A stretch of DNA of 64,000 nucleotides from Pseudomonadota bacterium. GTDB taxonomy: Bacteria > Pseudomonadota > Alphaproteobacteria > Rhizobiales > Devosiaceae. The translations under genes were made by a program, and so were the position numbers. The stretch spans positions 117,987 to 181,986 of the forward strand of contig JAEWGT010000003.1 of NCBI GenBank assembly GCA_023388175.1, read 5' to 3'. Under the pieces are notes generated by a model. The model saw nothing but the letters and a program-made list of their open reading frames with translations. It had not been told where the DNA came from and searched no databases. Shown here piece by piece: positions 1 through 8,659 of the stretch; positions within the stretch are counted from its first letter, which is position 1, and each line of letters opens with the position of its first letter.

Positions 1-43
1 TGCCAACAGCCTGCTGCGATCAAAGCTGCTTGAGGTGGTTTGA
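1..43 (+). other. Possible 3' tail of an upstream gene
   Basis: Frame 2 reads from the window edge through 13 sense codons (ending Lys-Leu-Leu-Glu-Val-Val) to a TGA at 41-43. It could be the C-terminus of a gene that begins before the window, but the stretch is too short to assign. Bases 44-237 hold no gene that I can support and presumably form the leader of the dehydrogenase that follows. Confidence 0.25.
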
Positions 44-237
44 TCGGGACTGAACCCCAAAATACGCAAGATGCTGACCCCTGCCATTGACCCGCCAAAC
101 TCGCCCGCGCCCCCGCGGCAGGCGCGGCAGAAAATGATGGTGCAAAATCTGAGGTACGTACATCATTGTGGCTTGCCGTCGTCCGGGGGCAGCGCTATTT
201 TGCTGTGATTGCTGCCAGTTTTCAGGATGCCCGCGTC

Positions 238-1005
238 ATGGCCTATGCCACTTATCCCAGCCTCAGGGACCGCCCTGTCGTTATTTCCGGTGGCGCGTCG
301 GGCATTGGCGAAGCCCTGGTGCGCAGCTTTGCGGCACAGGGCGCCAAGGTGGGCTTTGTCGATGTGGCCATCGCGGCGGGGGAGGCGCTGGCGCAGGAAT
401 TGAGCGCCGCCGGCCAGACCGTTGGTTTCACCCCATGCGACGTGACCGATATTGCGGCATACCAGGCGGCCATTGCCGGCTTCGCCGAGGCCCATGGCGA
501 TGCGCGCGTTCTGGTCAACAACGCCGCGCATGACCAGCGCCATGACTGGGCCGAGGTGACGCCCGATTATTGGGATGAGCGCATGGCGGTCAATCTCAAG
601 CACGCCTTCTTCGCCATGCAGGCGGTGGCGCCGGGTATGGCGCGTGCCGGTGGCGGGTCGATCATCAATTTCGGCTCGATCAGCTGGATGATCATGACGC
701 CATCCATTCCGCTCTATGAAACGGCCAAGGCCGCAGTGCATGGACTGACGCGCGCCATGGCGCGCGAATTGGGGCGTTCGGCCATTCGCGTCAATTCGCT
801 GGTACCCGGCGCCGTGCTGACGCAGCGCCAGCTCGATCTCTGGATTACCGAAGACGACAAGAAGGCCATCGAGGCCAATCAGGCCCTGTCCGGTCATCTG
901 ACACCCGACGACTGCGCCCGCATGGCCCTGTTCCTGGCCGCCGACGACAGCGCCATGATTTCCAGCCAGCATTTTCTCGTCGATGCGGGCTGGGCGAATG
1001 GCTGA
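238..1005 (+). CDS. SDR oxidoreductase, D-xylose 1-dehydrogenase-like
   Basis: This is a 255-residue classical short-chain dehydrogenase. It has the dinucleotide-binding motif SGGASGIG near residue 18, an NNA motif, a catalytic Ser in INFGSISW and a catalytic YETAK (YxxxK). The start at 238 is preferred over an upstream GTG because the protein then begins MAYATYPSL, like the family start before the Rossmann fold. From memory, the pattern YPSL..., DRH...VT..YWDER, QAVAPGM and DAGW closely matches Caulobacter D-xylose 1-dehydrogenase. Aldose oxidation to a lactone with NAD+ is therefore the likely reaction; L-arabinose or D-galactose are alternative substrates. Its stop overlaps the next gene by 8 bases. 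Confidence 0.85.
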   Translation: MAYATYPSLRDRPVVISGGASGIGEALVRSFAAQGAKVGFVDVAIAAGEALAQELSAAGQTVGFTPCDVTDIAAYQAAIAGFAEAHGDARVLVNNAAHDQRHDWAEVTPDYWDERMAVNLKHAFFAMQAVAPGMARAGGGSIINFGSISWMIMTPSIPLYETAKAAVHGLTRAMARELGRSAIRVNSLVPGAVLTQRQLDLWITEDDKKAIEANQALSGHLTPDDCARMALFLAADDSAMISSQHFLVDAGWANG

Positions 1006-1399
1006 CGGAGAAGCGAGACACGACCGGACCGGACTTGCATTGGGTATGGTCATTATGGCTGCGATCATCGGACTCGCGGCGCATTCGCTTCTCTGGTTCG
1101 GCTCGCTCGGCCCGGCCATCTTCTGGCCTTTGCCGCTATTGTTCATGCTGGGCCCGGCGCTGCTGCCGACAACTGTGGTTGCACTGTTGATCGGCATATC
1201 CACTCACCATGATCGTTGGTCCCGGGTTCTGGCGGTGGCAACGCTGGTTTTCGTGCTCGAGCAGATTGTGTTCTGGCTCTGGCATGGCACAGTGGACGAC
1301 ACATTCGGCTATTCCATGCTCTACTTCCTGCCGATCTTTGGCGGATGGTTCCTGGCTGTTGCGTGCTATGGCGCGGTGAAATTCTGGCGGGCGCGCTGA
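998..1399 (+). CDS. Small integral membrane protein
   Basis: This is a 133-residue hydrophobic protein with about four predicted transmembrane segments and a short charged N-terminus. The ATG at 998 overlaps the stop of the preceding dehydrogenase (ATGGCTGA), suggesting translational coupling; an ATG five codons upstream is also in frame. I do not recognise the family. Its position suggests co-transcription with the sugar dehydrogenase, but nothing in the sequence shows a functional link. Confidence 0.65.
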   Translation: MADGEARHDRTGLALGMVIMAAIIGLAAHSLLWFGSLGPAIFWPLPLLFMLGPALLPTTVVALLIGISTHHDRWSRVLAVATLVFVLEQIVFWLWHGTVDDTFGYSMLYFLPIFGGWFLAVACYGAVKFWRAR

Positions 1400-1502
1400 T
1401 CCCCATTCATCCGGCGTTCATCATATTGGCCTTACCACGCTCCTGCCTTAATGCAGGGACATCACAAGGCCACTTTTCCGCGAATCCTTCAGGGGGATAT
1501 TC

Positions 1503-2168
1503 ATGAAGTCGAAGGTTCTCGTCGCTCTTGCAGCGGCATTGGCTCTCAGCGCCTGCACCACCACCGATCCCTATACCGGCCAGAGCCGGCTTTCCAATAC
1601 GGCCGGCGGCTCGCTGCTGGGAGCTGGCGGCGGCGCTGTTGCGGGTGCTATCGTGGGCGCCGCAGTGGGCGGTGATCCGCGCGTCGGCGCATTGATCGGC
1701 GCTGGCGTTGGCGGCCTGACCGGCGCGGCTATCGGCAATTACATGGACCAGCAGGAAGCCGAGCTGCGCGCGCAGTTGCAGGGCACCGGCGTCTCGGTGA
1801 CCCGCTCGGGTGACCAGATCATCCTCAATATGCCGTCCAACATCACCTTTGCCACCGATCAGTCGACGGTCCAGCCGCAGTTCAACCAGACCCTGGTTTC
1901 GGTCGCACTCGTGCTCAAGAAATTCGACAAGACCATCGTCGATGTTTACGGCCACACCGACTCCACCGGCTCGAACGAGCATAATCTGGCGCTCAGCCAG
2001 CGCCGCGCCGTGTCCGTGGCAACCATCCTGGCCAATCAGGGTATTGACCAGCGCCGCTTCTATATCGAAGGCAAGGGCCCTTCGAGCCCCATCGCCTCCA
2101 ATGCGACCGAAGCCGGACGCGCCCAGAACCGGCGTGTGGAAATCCAGCTTTCGCCGATCCGCGGCTAA
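1503..2168 (+). CDS. OmpA-family outer membrane lipoprotein
   Basis: This is a 221-residue lipoprotein. The signal peptide ends in the lipobox LSAC, giving a lipidated Cys at residue 18. A glycine-zipper segment rich in GAGxGG repeats follows at about residues 35-80. The C-terminal OmpA-like peptidoglycan-binding domain (about 100-215) has the signatures YGHTDSTG, LSQRRA and NRRVEI. The domain order matches YiaD-type proteins that anchor the outer membrane to peptidoglycan. An AGGGGGAT ribosome site lies just upstream, and a strong terminator follows within 30 bases, so it is probably monocistronic. Confidence 0.93.
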   Translation: MKSKVLVALAAALALSACTTTDPYTGQSRLSNTAGGSLLGAGGGAVAGAIVGAAVGGDPRVGALIGAGVGGLTGAAIGNYMDQQEAELRAQLQGTGVSVTRSGDQIILNMPSNITFATDQSTVQPQFNQTLVSVALVLKKFDKTIVDVYGHTDSTGSNEHNLALSQRRAVSVATILANQGIDQRRFYIEGKGPSSPIASNATEAGRAQNRRVEIQLSPIRG

Positions 2169-2190
2169 GCATTCCCATCTATCAAATGAA

Positions 2191-2218
2191 AACGCGGCCT
2201 CCCGGGGCCGCGTTTTTT
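2191..2218 (+). terminator. Rho-independent terminator
   Basis: A 9-bp GC-rich stem (AACGCGGCC / GGCCGCGTT) with a 6-base loop is followed by a run of T. It lies 22 bases after the OmpA-lipoprotein stop and reaches the 3' end of the convergent gene on the other strand. Confidence 0.9.
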
Positions 2219-2528
2219 ATTGCACTGTCGTTTCTGTGACGGGCGCCGATACCGGGGTGCCCGGCTGCATGTCGGTGCCTGGCGCGCCGGAAAAGACCTG
2301 CAGCAGCAGTAGGAAGGCGATGATGATGGCCAGGGCGATGAGGCCATAAAGCCACCAGTTTGTCGGGCCCGTAGCGCCAACCGAGGCCTCGTGCTCGCCC
2401 GCAACCTTGATGCCGGAATCGGCAGGCACGTCGATGCGCGAGCCATTTTCATCGACCAGAAAGTCCACCTTGGCGTCTTCCTTGACCCGGGCTCTATTGT
2501 CGAATTTGGGTTCCTGCGGATCGGCCAT
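2217..2528 (-). CDS. Single-pass membrane protein of unknown function
   Basis: This 103-residue protein has a charged N-terminal half, one strong transmembrane segment at about residues 60-80 and a short Pro/Thr-rich tail. Its start codon overlaps the stop of the upstream minus-strand gene (ATGA at 2526-2530), so the two genes form a translationally coupled pair. I do not recognise the family. The transmembrane segment sits near the C-terminus, so it probably inserts with most of the protein in the cytoplasm. Confidence 0.65.
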   Translation of the reverse strand: MADPQEPKFDNRARVKEDAKVDFLVDENGSRIDVPADSGIKVAGEHEASVGATGPTNWWLYGLIALAIIIAFLLLLQVFSGAPGTDMQPGTPVSAPVTETTVQ

Positions 2529-2785
2529 CAGTAATCCCCCCGCAAGACCGTTTCGGTGCCGACGCCCCGCGCCGCGCCTTCGCGGACATGGGCAATGGCT
2601 TCATCGATCTCTTCCGGCTCGAAGGCGACAGCATCGCCTTCCACCTGCGCGCCCGTGGCCTCGGCCTTCAACTGGTTGAGCAGGTCGAGTTTTTCGCGCG
2701 CCGTGAACAGGGTATGGCGTGCAATCTGCATGGGGTTGAGCTGATCGGTTCCGCCCATGCGTTGCTTGAGTGTGTCGAAGACCAT
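2528..2785 (-). CDS. Small conserved soluble protein of unknown function
   Basis: This is an 85-residue acidic protein with no membrane segment, predicted to be mainly helical. The start at 2785 (MVFDTLKQ) is chosen because a GAGGAGA ribosome site sits about 6 bases upstream; a start 12 codons earlier lacks one. It overlaps the following membrane-protein gene by ATGA. It is divergent from the CSS-EAL gene, with about 110 bases between the two starts. Function is not inferable. Confidence 0.6.
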   Translation of the reverse strand: MVFDTLKQRMGGTDQLNPMQIARHTLFTAREKLDLLNQLKAEATGAQVEGDAVAFEPEEIDEAIAHVREGAARGVGTETVLRGDY

Positions 2786-2897
2786 GATCTTTCTCCTCGC
2801 TCGAATGGCTGTGGTGGACATTCCTCAAGGCTCAATGCGCGCCGGGCGCAGCGGTTCCGCGCGCCGCAGTCCCGGCTTAACCACCTTTTGAGAGGTT

Positions 2898-4550
2898 ATG
2901 GCGCTTGATGGGGTCCCCAATGGAGGCCCCGGAATGGGTCGGATTTCCACGTTTCTGATTTCGGGCACGTATCGGCGCGTGCGCCAGGCACTGGTCTTTC
3001 TGCTGATCTTTGCCCTGCTTGTGGGCGGAGCAGCCTGGATTGCCGCCGAACAGGTGGCGCAGAACATGCGGGCTGAAATCGCCCGGAGCCTGGTTACCTA
3101 TGGCAGCGTGCGCGCCAGTATCGTCACCATTTTCGATGCCATGGATTCCCAGCTGACAGCGGAGCCTTGCTCCGCCGATTTTCTGGCCGAAATGCGGCGC
3201 ATCACCTTCATGCCCGATGGCATCAGCGAGCTGCTTTACGCGCCCGACGGCCGCGTTATCTGTTCCGGCGATGCAGGCTGGCTGGCGGAGCCGATGGAAC
3301 TGGGCGCGCCCGATGTCGCCGCCTCCGACGAATTCGGCATCGCGCTCTGGCTCGACCGGTCCCTTGCGCCCCTGGGTCTGACCGATCTGACCGGCACTAT
3401 TGCCCGGCGCGGGAATTATGCGCTGGTGGTGCCCCCGCAATTTGTTTCCGGCGATGCGGTGTCAAGCGACTTTGAACAAGAGCTGGTCTTTCGCGTTGGC
3501 CCCGACATGTGGATGCATCGCGCCGGCATAGAGGGCGTGCTCGCGGCGGCGCGGGCAGCGCCTCAGCCGGTCGTTCTGGACGCGTTCGCCGGGGCGCTGC
3601 ATCAATATGCCTGCGACCCGGCGGGCGAGCATTGCGTGGCGGCCCGCGCACCCCTGCTGCCGCTTGCCATGCAGCGGGCCGGGGCCATCGTGCTGGTTCT
3701 GGCGGCCCTGGCCGTGCTCGCCGCCTGGCTGACCCAGCAGATCTGCGGCGTCATCGAGCGCCATTGGTCTTTCGAGGCGAGATTTCTGCGCCGTTTCGAC
3801 ACGGAATCGCTGGTCTGCGCCTATCAGCCCCTGCTCAACCTGCACAAGGACAGCATCACCGCCTGCGAAGTGCTGGCGCGCTGGCGCGATGTCGATGGGA
3901 CGATTGTCCTGCCCGACCGTTTCCTGCACATCGTTGAAAAACATGGATTGACCGAGCGTTTCACGGCCATGGTGGTTGCCCGTGCCCATGCGGACCTGTC
4001 GCAGCTGCCGCCGGATTCCACGCCTTTGCAGGTCAATTTCAATATCTTCCCGCGCGATCTCGACGCGGCACGCCTCGTGCCGATCTTTGCCCCCCTGCTG
4101 GCGCCTGCCGGGCGCTTCGAGGTGGTGGTGGAACTGGTCGAGACCGACGAAGTGCAGCCGGAAATTGCGCAGGTCGAGATCGAAAAGCTGCGACAGGCCG
4201 GGATCGGTGTCTATATCGACGATTTCGGGGCCGGCTATTCCTCCATGCGCAATCTGGCGGAACTGTCCATAGACGGGGTCAAGCTCGACCGCTCATTCGC
4301 CATGGCATCGGAGGATTCCGTGATGGCCCGCATGCTCGATCACGCCATCGACCTGGTGAAAGCCTCCGGCCGTCCACTGGTGGTGGAGGGCGTGGAAAGC
4401 CTGCGACGCCTCGATAGCCTGCGGGCCGGTGGCCGCGTGGATTTTGCGCAGGGCTATGGCATTGCCCGTCCGCTTTCCATCGAGGCCTTCGCTGCGTTCA
4501 AGGCTGAGTATGGAACTCATACGACGACCGAACCGCGCCGCTGCGCCTGA
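2898..4550 (+). CDS. Membrane c-di-GMP phosphodiesterase, CSS-motif sensor plus EAL
   Basis: This is a 550-residue protein. Transmembrane segments at about 30-50 and 261-278 flank a periplasmic domain carrying Cys91 (PCSAD) and Cys122 (VICSG), the pattern of CSS-motif sensors in which a disulfide controls activity; two more Cys lie near 239 and 246. The cytoplasmic EAL domain (about 295-540) hydrolyses c-di-GMP in this family. Key positions are largely kept: EVL (Glu324) replaces EAL, followed by NFN, ELVE, DDFGAGYSS, KLDRS and VEGVE. Catalysis is therefore plausible. GAGAGG precedes the start. It is likely transcribed alone. The redox link is inferred from the family. Confidence 0.88.
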   Translation: MALDGVPNGGPGMGRISTFLISGTYRRVRQALVFLLIFALLVGGAAWIAAEQVAQNMRAEIARSLVTYGSVRASIVTIFDAMDSQLTAEPCSADFLAEMRRITFMPDGISELLYAPDGRVICSGDAGWLAEPMELGAPDVAASDEFGIALWLDRSLAPLGLTDLTGTIARRGNYALVVPPQFVSGDAVSSDFEQELVFRVGPDMWMHRAGIEGVLAAARAAPQPVVLDAFAGALHQYACDPAGEHCVAARAPLLPLAMQRAGAIVLVLAALAVLAAWLTQQICGVIERHWSFEARFLRRFDTESLVCAYQPLLNLHKDSITACEVLARWRDVDGTIVLPDRFLHIVEKHGLTERFTAMVVARAHADLSQLPPDSTPLQVNFNIFPRDLDAARLVPIFAPLLAPAGRFEVVVELVETDEVQPEIAQVEIEKLRQAGIGVYIDDFGAGYSSMRNLAELSIDGVKLDRSFAMASEDSVMARMLDHAIDLVKASGRPLVVEGVESLRRLDSLRAGGRVDFAQGYGIARPLSIEAFAAFKAEYGTHTTTEPRRCA

Positions 4551-4628
4551 TCACATTTTCTTTCGGGGCGAAACCGATCCCATTGCCTTGCGTTGGTTGG
4601 ATATCAAATCCCATGCAAGGAGGATCAA

Positions 4629-5018
4629 ATGGCTTACGATGACAGCCGCGTTGCAACGGCAGACCTCAAGGAAACGCACGATCTGATTGCGTCCGACAAG
4701 GTTGAAGGCACCAAGGTCTTCGATCCGATGGGCGAGCATATCGGATCGATCGAACGCATTCTGGTCGAAAAGCGCTCCGGCAAGGTTTCCTATGCCGTGC
4801 TGAGCTTCGGCGGGTTCCTCGGCATCGGCCAGGACCACTATCCGCTGCCCTGGTCCATGCTCAATTACGATCAGGAACTGCAGGGCTATCGCGTCGATAT
4901 TTCCAAGGAGCAGCTCGAAGGTGCTCCGAAATACGAACGCGAGAGCGACGATTACTGGACGGAAGAGAACGGCCGTCGCGTCTATGACTATTATGGCGTG
5001 ACCCCGTACTGGATCTGA
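4629..5018 (+). CDS. PRC-barrel domain protein
   Basis: This is a 129-residue soluble protein with a PRC-barrel domain at about 20-95, recognised by a strand pattern like DKVEGTKVFDPMGEHIGSI and by the aromatic/acidic tail. The start at 4629 has an AAGGAGGA ribosome site five bases upstream, so the in-frame start 12 codons earlier is rejected. PRC-barrels occur in RimM, photosynthetic reaction centres and many small alphaproteobacterial proteins that are often stress-linked. The specific role is unknown. A terminator follows about 35 bases after the stop. Confidence 0.88.
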   Translation: MAYDDSRVATADLKETHDLIASDKVEGTKVFDPMGEHIGSIERILVEKRSGKVSYAVLSFGGFLGIGQDHYPLPWSMLNYDQELQGYRVDISKEQLEGAPKYERESDDYWTEENGRRVYDYYGVTPYWI

Positions 5019-5054
5019 TCCAGCACAAGGTTTTCATGACGTAGTGATTGCCAG

Positions 5055-5082
5055 CCGGTGTCCCTCGGGACGCCGGTTTTTT
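5055..5082 (+). terminator. Rho-independent terminator
   Basis: A stem CCGGTGTCC / GGACGCCGG (one G-T pair) with a short loop is followed by six T. It ends the PRC-barrel transcript and lies directly against the 3' end of the convergent oxidase cluster. Confidence 0.88.
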
Positions 5083-5091
5083 CTCGTCTGC

Positions 5092-5403
5092 CTAAATGCA
5101 GGCGGTGGCAAAGGTGACCGGCAGATAGACCAGCACGCCGGACGCCAGGGCCGCGCGATTGGCCCAGAGCGCAGCCGTCGACAGCGAAGTCTGCGGCTCA
5201 CCCGTGGCGTAGGGGCGGCGCAGCGACAGCCAGATGAGCGGCAGCAGCGATATGAGATAGGCGCCGATCAGGATCGGCCTGTGCCACGCCCAGTCATAGG
5301 CGCAACCCAGCGCCTGCAAGGCATAAAGCAGCACAAAGGCAACTGCCCAGGCGGTAAAGCCCGCAATCAGCAGCACCAGCGCCCGAAGATCCTGCCGGCT
5401 CAT
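5092..5403 (-). CDS. Small membrane protein of the cytochrome oxidase cluster
   Basis: This is a 103-residue protein with about three hydrophobic segments. Its ATG overlaps the stop of the subunit I-III gene (ATGA at 5400-5403), so it is the last gene of the oxidase operon and probably translationally coupled. Similarly placed small membrane proteins sit at the end of caa3-type clusters. I infer an accessory role in the oxidase but see no motif that proves it. Confidence 0.75.
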   Translation of the reverse strand: MSRQDLRALVLLIAGFTAWAVAFVLLYALQALGCAYDWAWHRPILIGAYLISLLPLIWLSLRRPYATGEPQTSLSTAALWANRAALASGVLVYLPVTFATACI

Positions 5404-7901
5404 GCTGTCCCTCCTGTCATGGCCAGCAGCGCCACCAGTCCCATGCCGGGGATAAGGGTGGCTGCGGCATAGCCATTCCACAGCCATGCCAGGATGATTT
5501 CGGTCTGCCGCCGCGCCGACACATAGCCCTGGCCCAGCCGCCAGTATCCATGCGCCGCCATGAGCCCGCCAACAAAGCAATGCAGCGCCCCATAGCTGAT
5601 CAGCGCGAGGATGATTGCCTGCCGTGCATGTGTGGTGGGTTCGGGCAGGGCAAGGCCCATGGCCACCAGCAGCGCCACAGCCAGCCCTTGCAGCAACGCG
5701 CTGAGCAACAACAAGGGTCCCACCGGGCGGCCCTTTCCATTGGCCCGACGGGCCATGAAGGCAATCCCCGCTGCCCCCAATGCAGCCGCAAGCGCCATGG
5801 CGCCCGGCCACAGGCTCCAGTCGAGTGCGGTGACTGTTTCCCAGTTCGGGGCGACCACGATCAGGAACAGTCCCCCGAACAGCAGCGATGAAAACAGTGT
5901 GGCATTCATCACCAGCGCGGCGCGATTGGCGAGAATGGAAACATTGTGCGGGCTCTCGACATCGAGCACCGCAGTCTCCCCCATGCCGATTTCGACCGGA
6001 CCGAAGTCCTGCTTCTGTCCCAGCGTGACCGGCCAGAACAGGAACAGGATCAGCGTCGCCAGCGCGCCGAACGGGGCCAGCCAATATTGGCTGAACAGCA
6101 TGGCGAGGAAGAAACTTGCCGTAGCCATCGCCGTCCACAGCGGCAGATAGGTGCGGCGCGGCAGGATGATGACATGCTCGGGTGCGCCGGTCAGCATGTC
6201 GACGCCCATGGTTTCTTGATCGCCATTGCGGGTGAAACCGAGATAGCCGAATCCGCCTGCCAGCACCGGGCCGATTTTGGCCGGCTCCAGCCCGTCGGCA
6301 CGCTCGTCCACGCGGGGGATGGCGGCGAAGTTGTAGCTTGGCGGCGGGGTCGCGGTCGCCCATTCCAGCGTCTGTGCCCGCCAGGGATCGCGGCGGAACC
6401 AGCGCCCGAAGCGGAATTGCAGCACGATATCGGCCAGCACTAGGCAGAATCCCATGGTGAGGATGAACCCGCCGACCGACGAGAGCAGGTTGAGCCAGTC
6501 CCAGCCCCAGTTCGACGGATACGTCGAAATGCGGCGCGGCATGCCCATGAGCCCGGTCAGGTGCATGAGGAAGAAGGTGAGATTGAAGCCGATGAAAATC
6601 AGCCAGAAGGCGGGGATGGAGAGTTTGTAGAGGCTCTGCTTGCCCGAGATGTGCGGCATCCAGTGATAGATGCCCGCCAGCATCGGAAAGACGAAGCCGC
6701 CGACCAGCACGTAATGCAAATGCGCCACGACAAAATAGCTGTCATGGGCCTGCGTGTTGAACGGCACCATGGCCAGCATCACCCCGGTCAACCCGCCGAT
6801 CACGAAGACGAAGAAGAAGCCGAACACATAGAGCATGGGAATATCCCAGCGCGGCCGGCCCGAGGCCAGCGTGCCGAGCCACGCGAATATCTGCACCGCC
6901 GTTGGAATGGCCACCAGCGCACTCGCCGCCGAGAAGAAGGCCAGCGCCAGATGCGGAATGCCCACGGTGAACATGTGGTGTACCCAGAGCCCGAAGCTGA
7001 GAAAGCCCATGGCGACGATGGCCGCGATGATGGCGCGATAGCCGAGGATTTTGCGCTGCGCGAAGACCGGAATAATGGTCGACAGCGCCCCGGCGGCGGG
7101 CAGAAAGATGATATAGACTTCCGGGTGCCCGAACAGCCAGAACAGGTGCTGCCACAAGAGCGGATCGCCACCGCGCGTCGGATCGAAAAAGGGCAGGTCA
7201 AACGCCCGTTCGAGTTCGAGCAGGATCGATCCGAGGATCAGCGGCGGAAAGCCGACGATCATCATGCCCGTGGTGACCAGCATATACCAGCCCAGCAGCG
7301 GCATGCGCGTCAGCGACATGCCAGGCGCGCGCATCTTGAGAATGGACACGAAGATTTCAATGGCGGCGGTCACGGCCGATATTTCGACAAAGGTGATGCC
7401 GAGCAGCCAGACATCGGCATTGATGCCGGGCGTATAAGGCTTGGAGGCGAGCGGCGTGTACATGAACCAGCCGCTATCGGGCGCGGCGCCGAACAGCATG
7501 GCGACGATCAGGATCGTCCCGCCAAACACATAGCACCAGAAGCCATAGGCGGTGAGGCGCGGAAAGGCCAGATCGCGCGCGCCCAGCATTTTGGGCAGCA
7601 TGTAGATGGCAAAGCCTTCCAGCATCGGAATGGCGAACAGGAACATCATCACCGTGCCGTGCATGGTGAAGATCTGGTTGTAGATTTCCGGCCCGATAAA
7701 GGCGCTGTGCGGGGTCGCCAGCTGCGCCCGGATCAGCATGGAGAGGAAGCCGCCAATGGCAAAGAAGGTCAGGGCCACCACCATGAAGCGCTTGCCCAGA
7801 ACGGTGTGATTGACGCTGGACAGCCGGGCTAACCCGGGTGGCGTGCGCCAGATGGCGTCGAGCTGCTTGTGGAGGCGGAGGGGGGAGACAGGCGCGCTCA
7901 T
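5400..7901 (-). CDS. Cytochrome c oxidase subunit I+III fusion
   Basis: This 833-residue protein joins subunit I (about 1-520) to subunit III (about 590-833). Heme-copper ligands are present: His81 (heme a), His259 with Tyr263 in GHPEVY, His308-His309 (CuB), and His394 and His396 in VAHLHYV. D-channel positions Asp110 and Glu261 are present, which marks an A1-type oxidase. The K-channel lysine position is glutamine (Gln337, in IPTAVQIF). It reduces O2 to water at the inner membrane and is expected to pump protons. It overlaps the subunit II gene by ATGA upstream and the small membrane gene downstream. Subunit I-III fusions are known in caa3-type enzymes. Confidence 0.95.
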   Translation of the reverse strand: MSAPVSPLRLHKQLDAIWRTPPGLARLSSVNHTVLGKRFMVVALTFFAIGGFLSMLIRAQLATPHSAFIGPEIYNQIFTMHGTVMMFLFAIPMLEGFAIYMLPKMLGARDLAFPRLTAYGFWCYVFGGTILIVAMLFGAAPDSGWFMYTPLASKPYTPGINADVWLLGITFVEISAVTAAIEIFVSILKMRAPGMSLTRMPLLGWYMLVTTGMMIVGFPPLILGSILLELERAFDLPFFDPTRGGDPLLWQHLFWLFGHPEVYIIFLPAAGALSTIIPVFAQRKILGYRAIIAAIVAMGFLSFGLWVHHMFTVGIPHLALAFFSAASALVAIPTAVQIFAWLGTLASGRPRWDIPMLYVFGFFFVFVIGGLTGVMLAMVPFNTQAHDSYFVVAHLHYVLVGGFVFPMLAGIYHWMPHISGKQSLYKLSIPAFWLIFIGFNLTFFLMHLTGLMGMPRRISTYPSNWGWDWLNLLSSVGGFILTMGFCLVLADIVLQFRFGRWFRRDPWRAQTLEWATATPPPSYNFAAIPRVDERADGLEPAKIGPVLAGGFGYLGFTRNGDQETMGVDMLTGAPEHVIILPRRTYLPLWTAMATASFFLAMLFSQYWLAPFGALATLILFLFWPVTLGQKQDFGPVEIGMGETAVLDVESPHNVSILANRAALVMNATLFSSLLFGGLFLIVVAPNWETVTALDWSLWPGAMALAAALGAAGIAFMARRANGKGRPVGPLLLLSALLQGLAVALLVAMGLALPEPTTHARQAIILALISYGALHCFVGGLMAAHGYWRLGQGYVSARRQTEIILAWLWNGYAAATLIPGMGLVALLAMTGGTA

Positions 7902-8659
7902 TGCCCGCCCTCCATCAGTGCCGCAAAGGCGTCCGGCTCGTGCGCTTCGACGCGGAAGAACATGACGTCATGACCCTCGCCGCAATATTCGGCGCATTGG
8001 CCCCAATAGGTGCCGGGCCGGTCGGCTTCCAGCCGGATGACATTGGTGTGGCCGGGAATGGCGTCGATCTTGCCGCCAAGGCGCGGAATCCAGAAGGAAT
8101 GTATGACGTCCTCCGCCGTGATGATGAAATCGACCGGCTCACCCGCCGGCATATGCAGCACCGCGTCGGGCATGGTGCGGCCATCGGGATAGGTAAAACT
8201 CCATTGCCAGCGGCTGGCATGGGCTTCGATTTTGATCGGCTCCTCGCCATGGGGCAGCAATTGCTCGCCCAGCACCAGCGCCGTGCCGGTGAGCAGGACC
8301 AGCACCGGGATGGGCAGGATCAGCCCGCCGCCCACGATCCATTGGCCCGGCGTCACCTTTTCTATCCAGTCCTTGCGCAGATAAGTCAGCGCGAACAGGA
8401 CCATCACCAGGGCAAACAGCACGACCGAGCCCCAGAACATCACCCACCAAAGCGTGGCCAGGTTCTCGGCGCGCGGCCCGGCCGGATCCAGGGTCGAAAG
8501 CGCGCCGCTGCAACCAGCCAGCGCCAGCGGCGTTGCACAGAGTGCAACGAATTTGAAACAGGGGGCAAAACAATGAGCGAGACGTCGCGCGAAGCCGAAC
8601 GAGCCGAAATTGCGCTGGAGGAGGGCAAGGAAGCCAGCACCACCCACCCCAATCCGCAT
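7898..8659 (-). CDS. ctaC: Cytochrome c oxidase subunit II
   Basis: This is subunit II with a lipobox (LALAGC), two transmembrane helices and the periplasmic CuA domain. CuA ligands are visible: a His in VIHSFWIP, CAEYC, and the His and Met of GHDVM. There is no fused cytochrome c domain. The start is uncertain. No ATG, GTG or TTG lies in frame near the lipobox; the first usable ones are ATG at 8659 or GTG at 8647, giving an unusually long leader of about 45-50 residues. That start overlaps the 5' end of the divergent DUF2231 gene. The stop overlaps the subunit I-III start (ATGA). Confidence 0.9.
   Translation of the reverse strand: MRIGVGGAGFLALLQRNFGSFGFARRLAHCFAPCFKFVALCATPLALAGCSGALSTLDPAGPRAENLATLWWVMFWGSVVLFALVMVLFALTYLRKDWIEKVTPGQWIVGGGLILPIPVLVLLTGTALVLGEQLLPHGEEPIKIEAHASRWQWSFTYPDGRTMPDAVLHMPAGEPVDFIITAEDVIHSFWIPRLGGKIDAIPGHTNVIRLEADRPGTYWGQCAEYCGEGHDVMFFRVEAHEPDAFAALMEGGQ

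Noticed and set aside
163..1203. Long minus-strand open frame opposite the xylose-dehydrogenase-like gene
   Set aside because: It mirrors the SDR coding strand, is rich in His/Arg/Gly as expected for an antisense frame in GC-rich DNA, and has no motif.
6561..7832. 424-codon plus-strand open frame opposite oxidase subunit I
   Set aside because: Composition dominated by His, Arg, Gln and Glu is typical of an antisense shadow; the minus strand has all heme-copper motifs.
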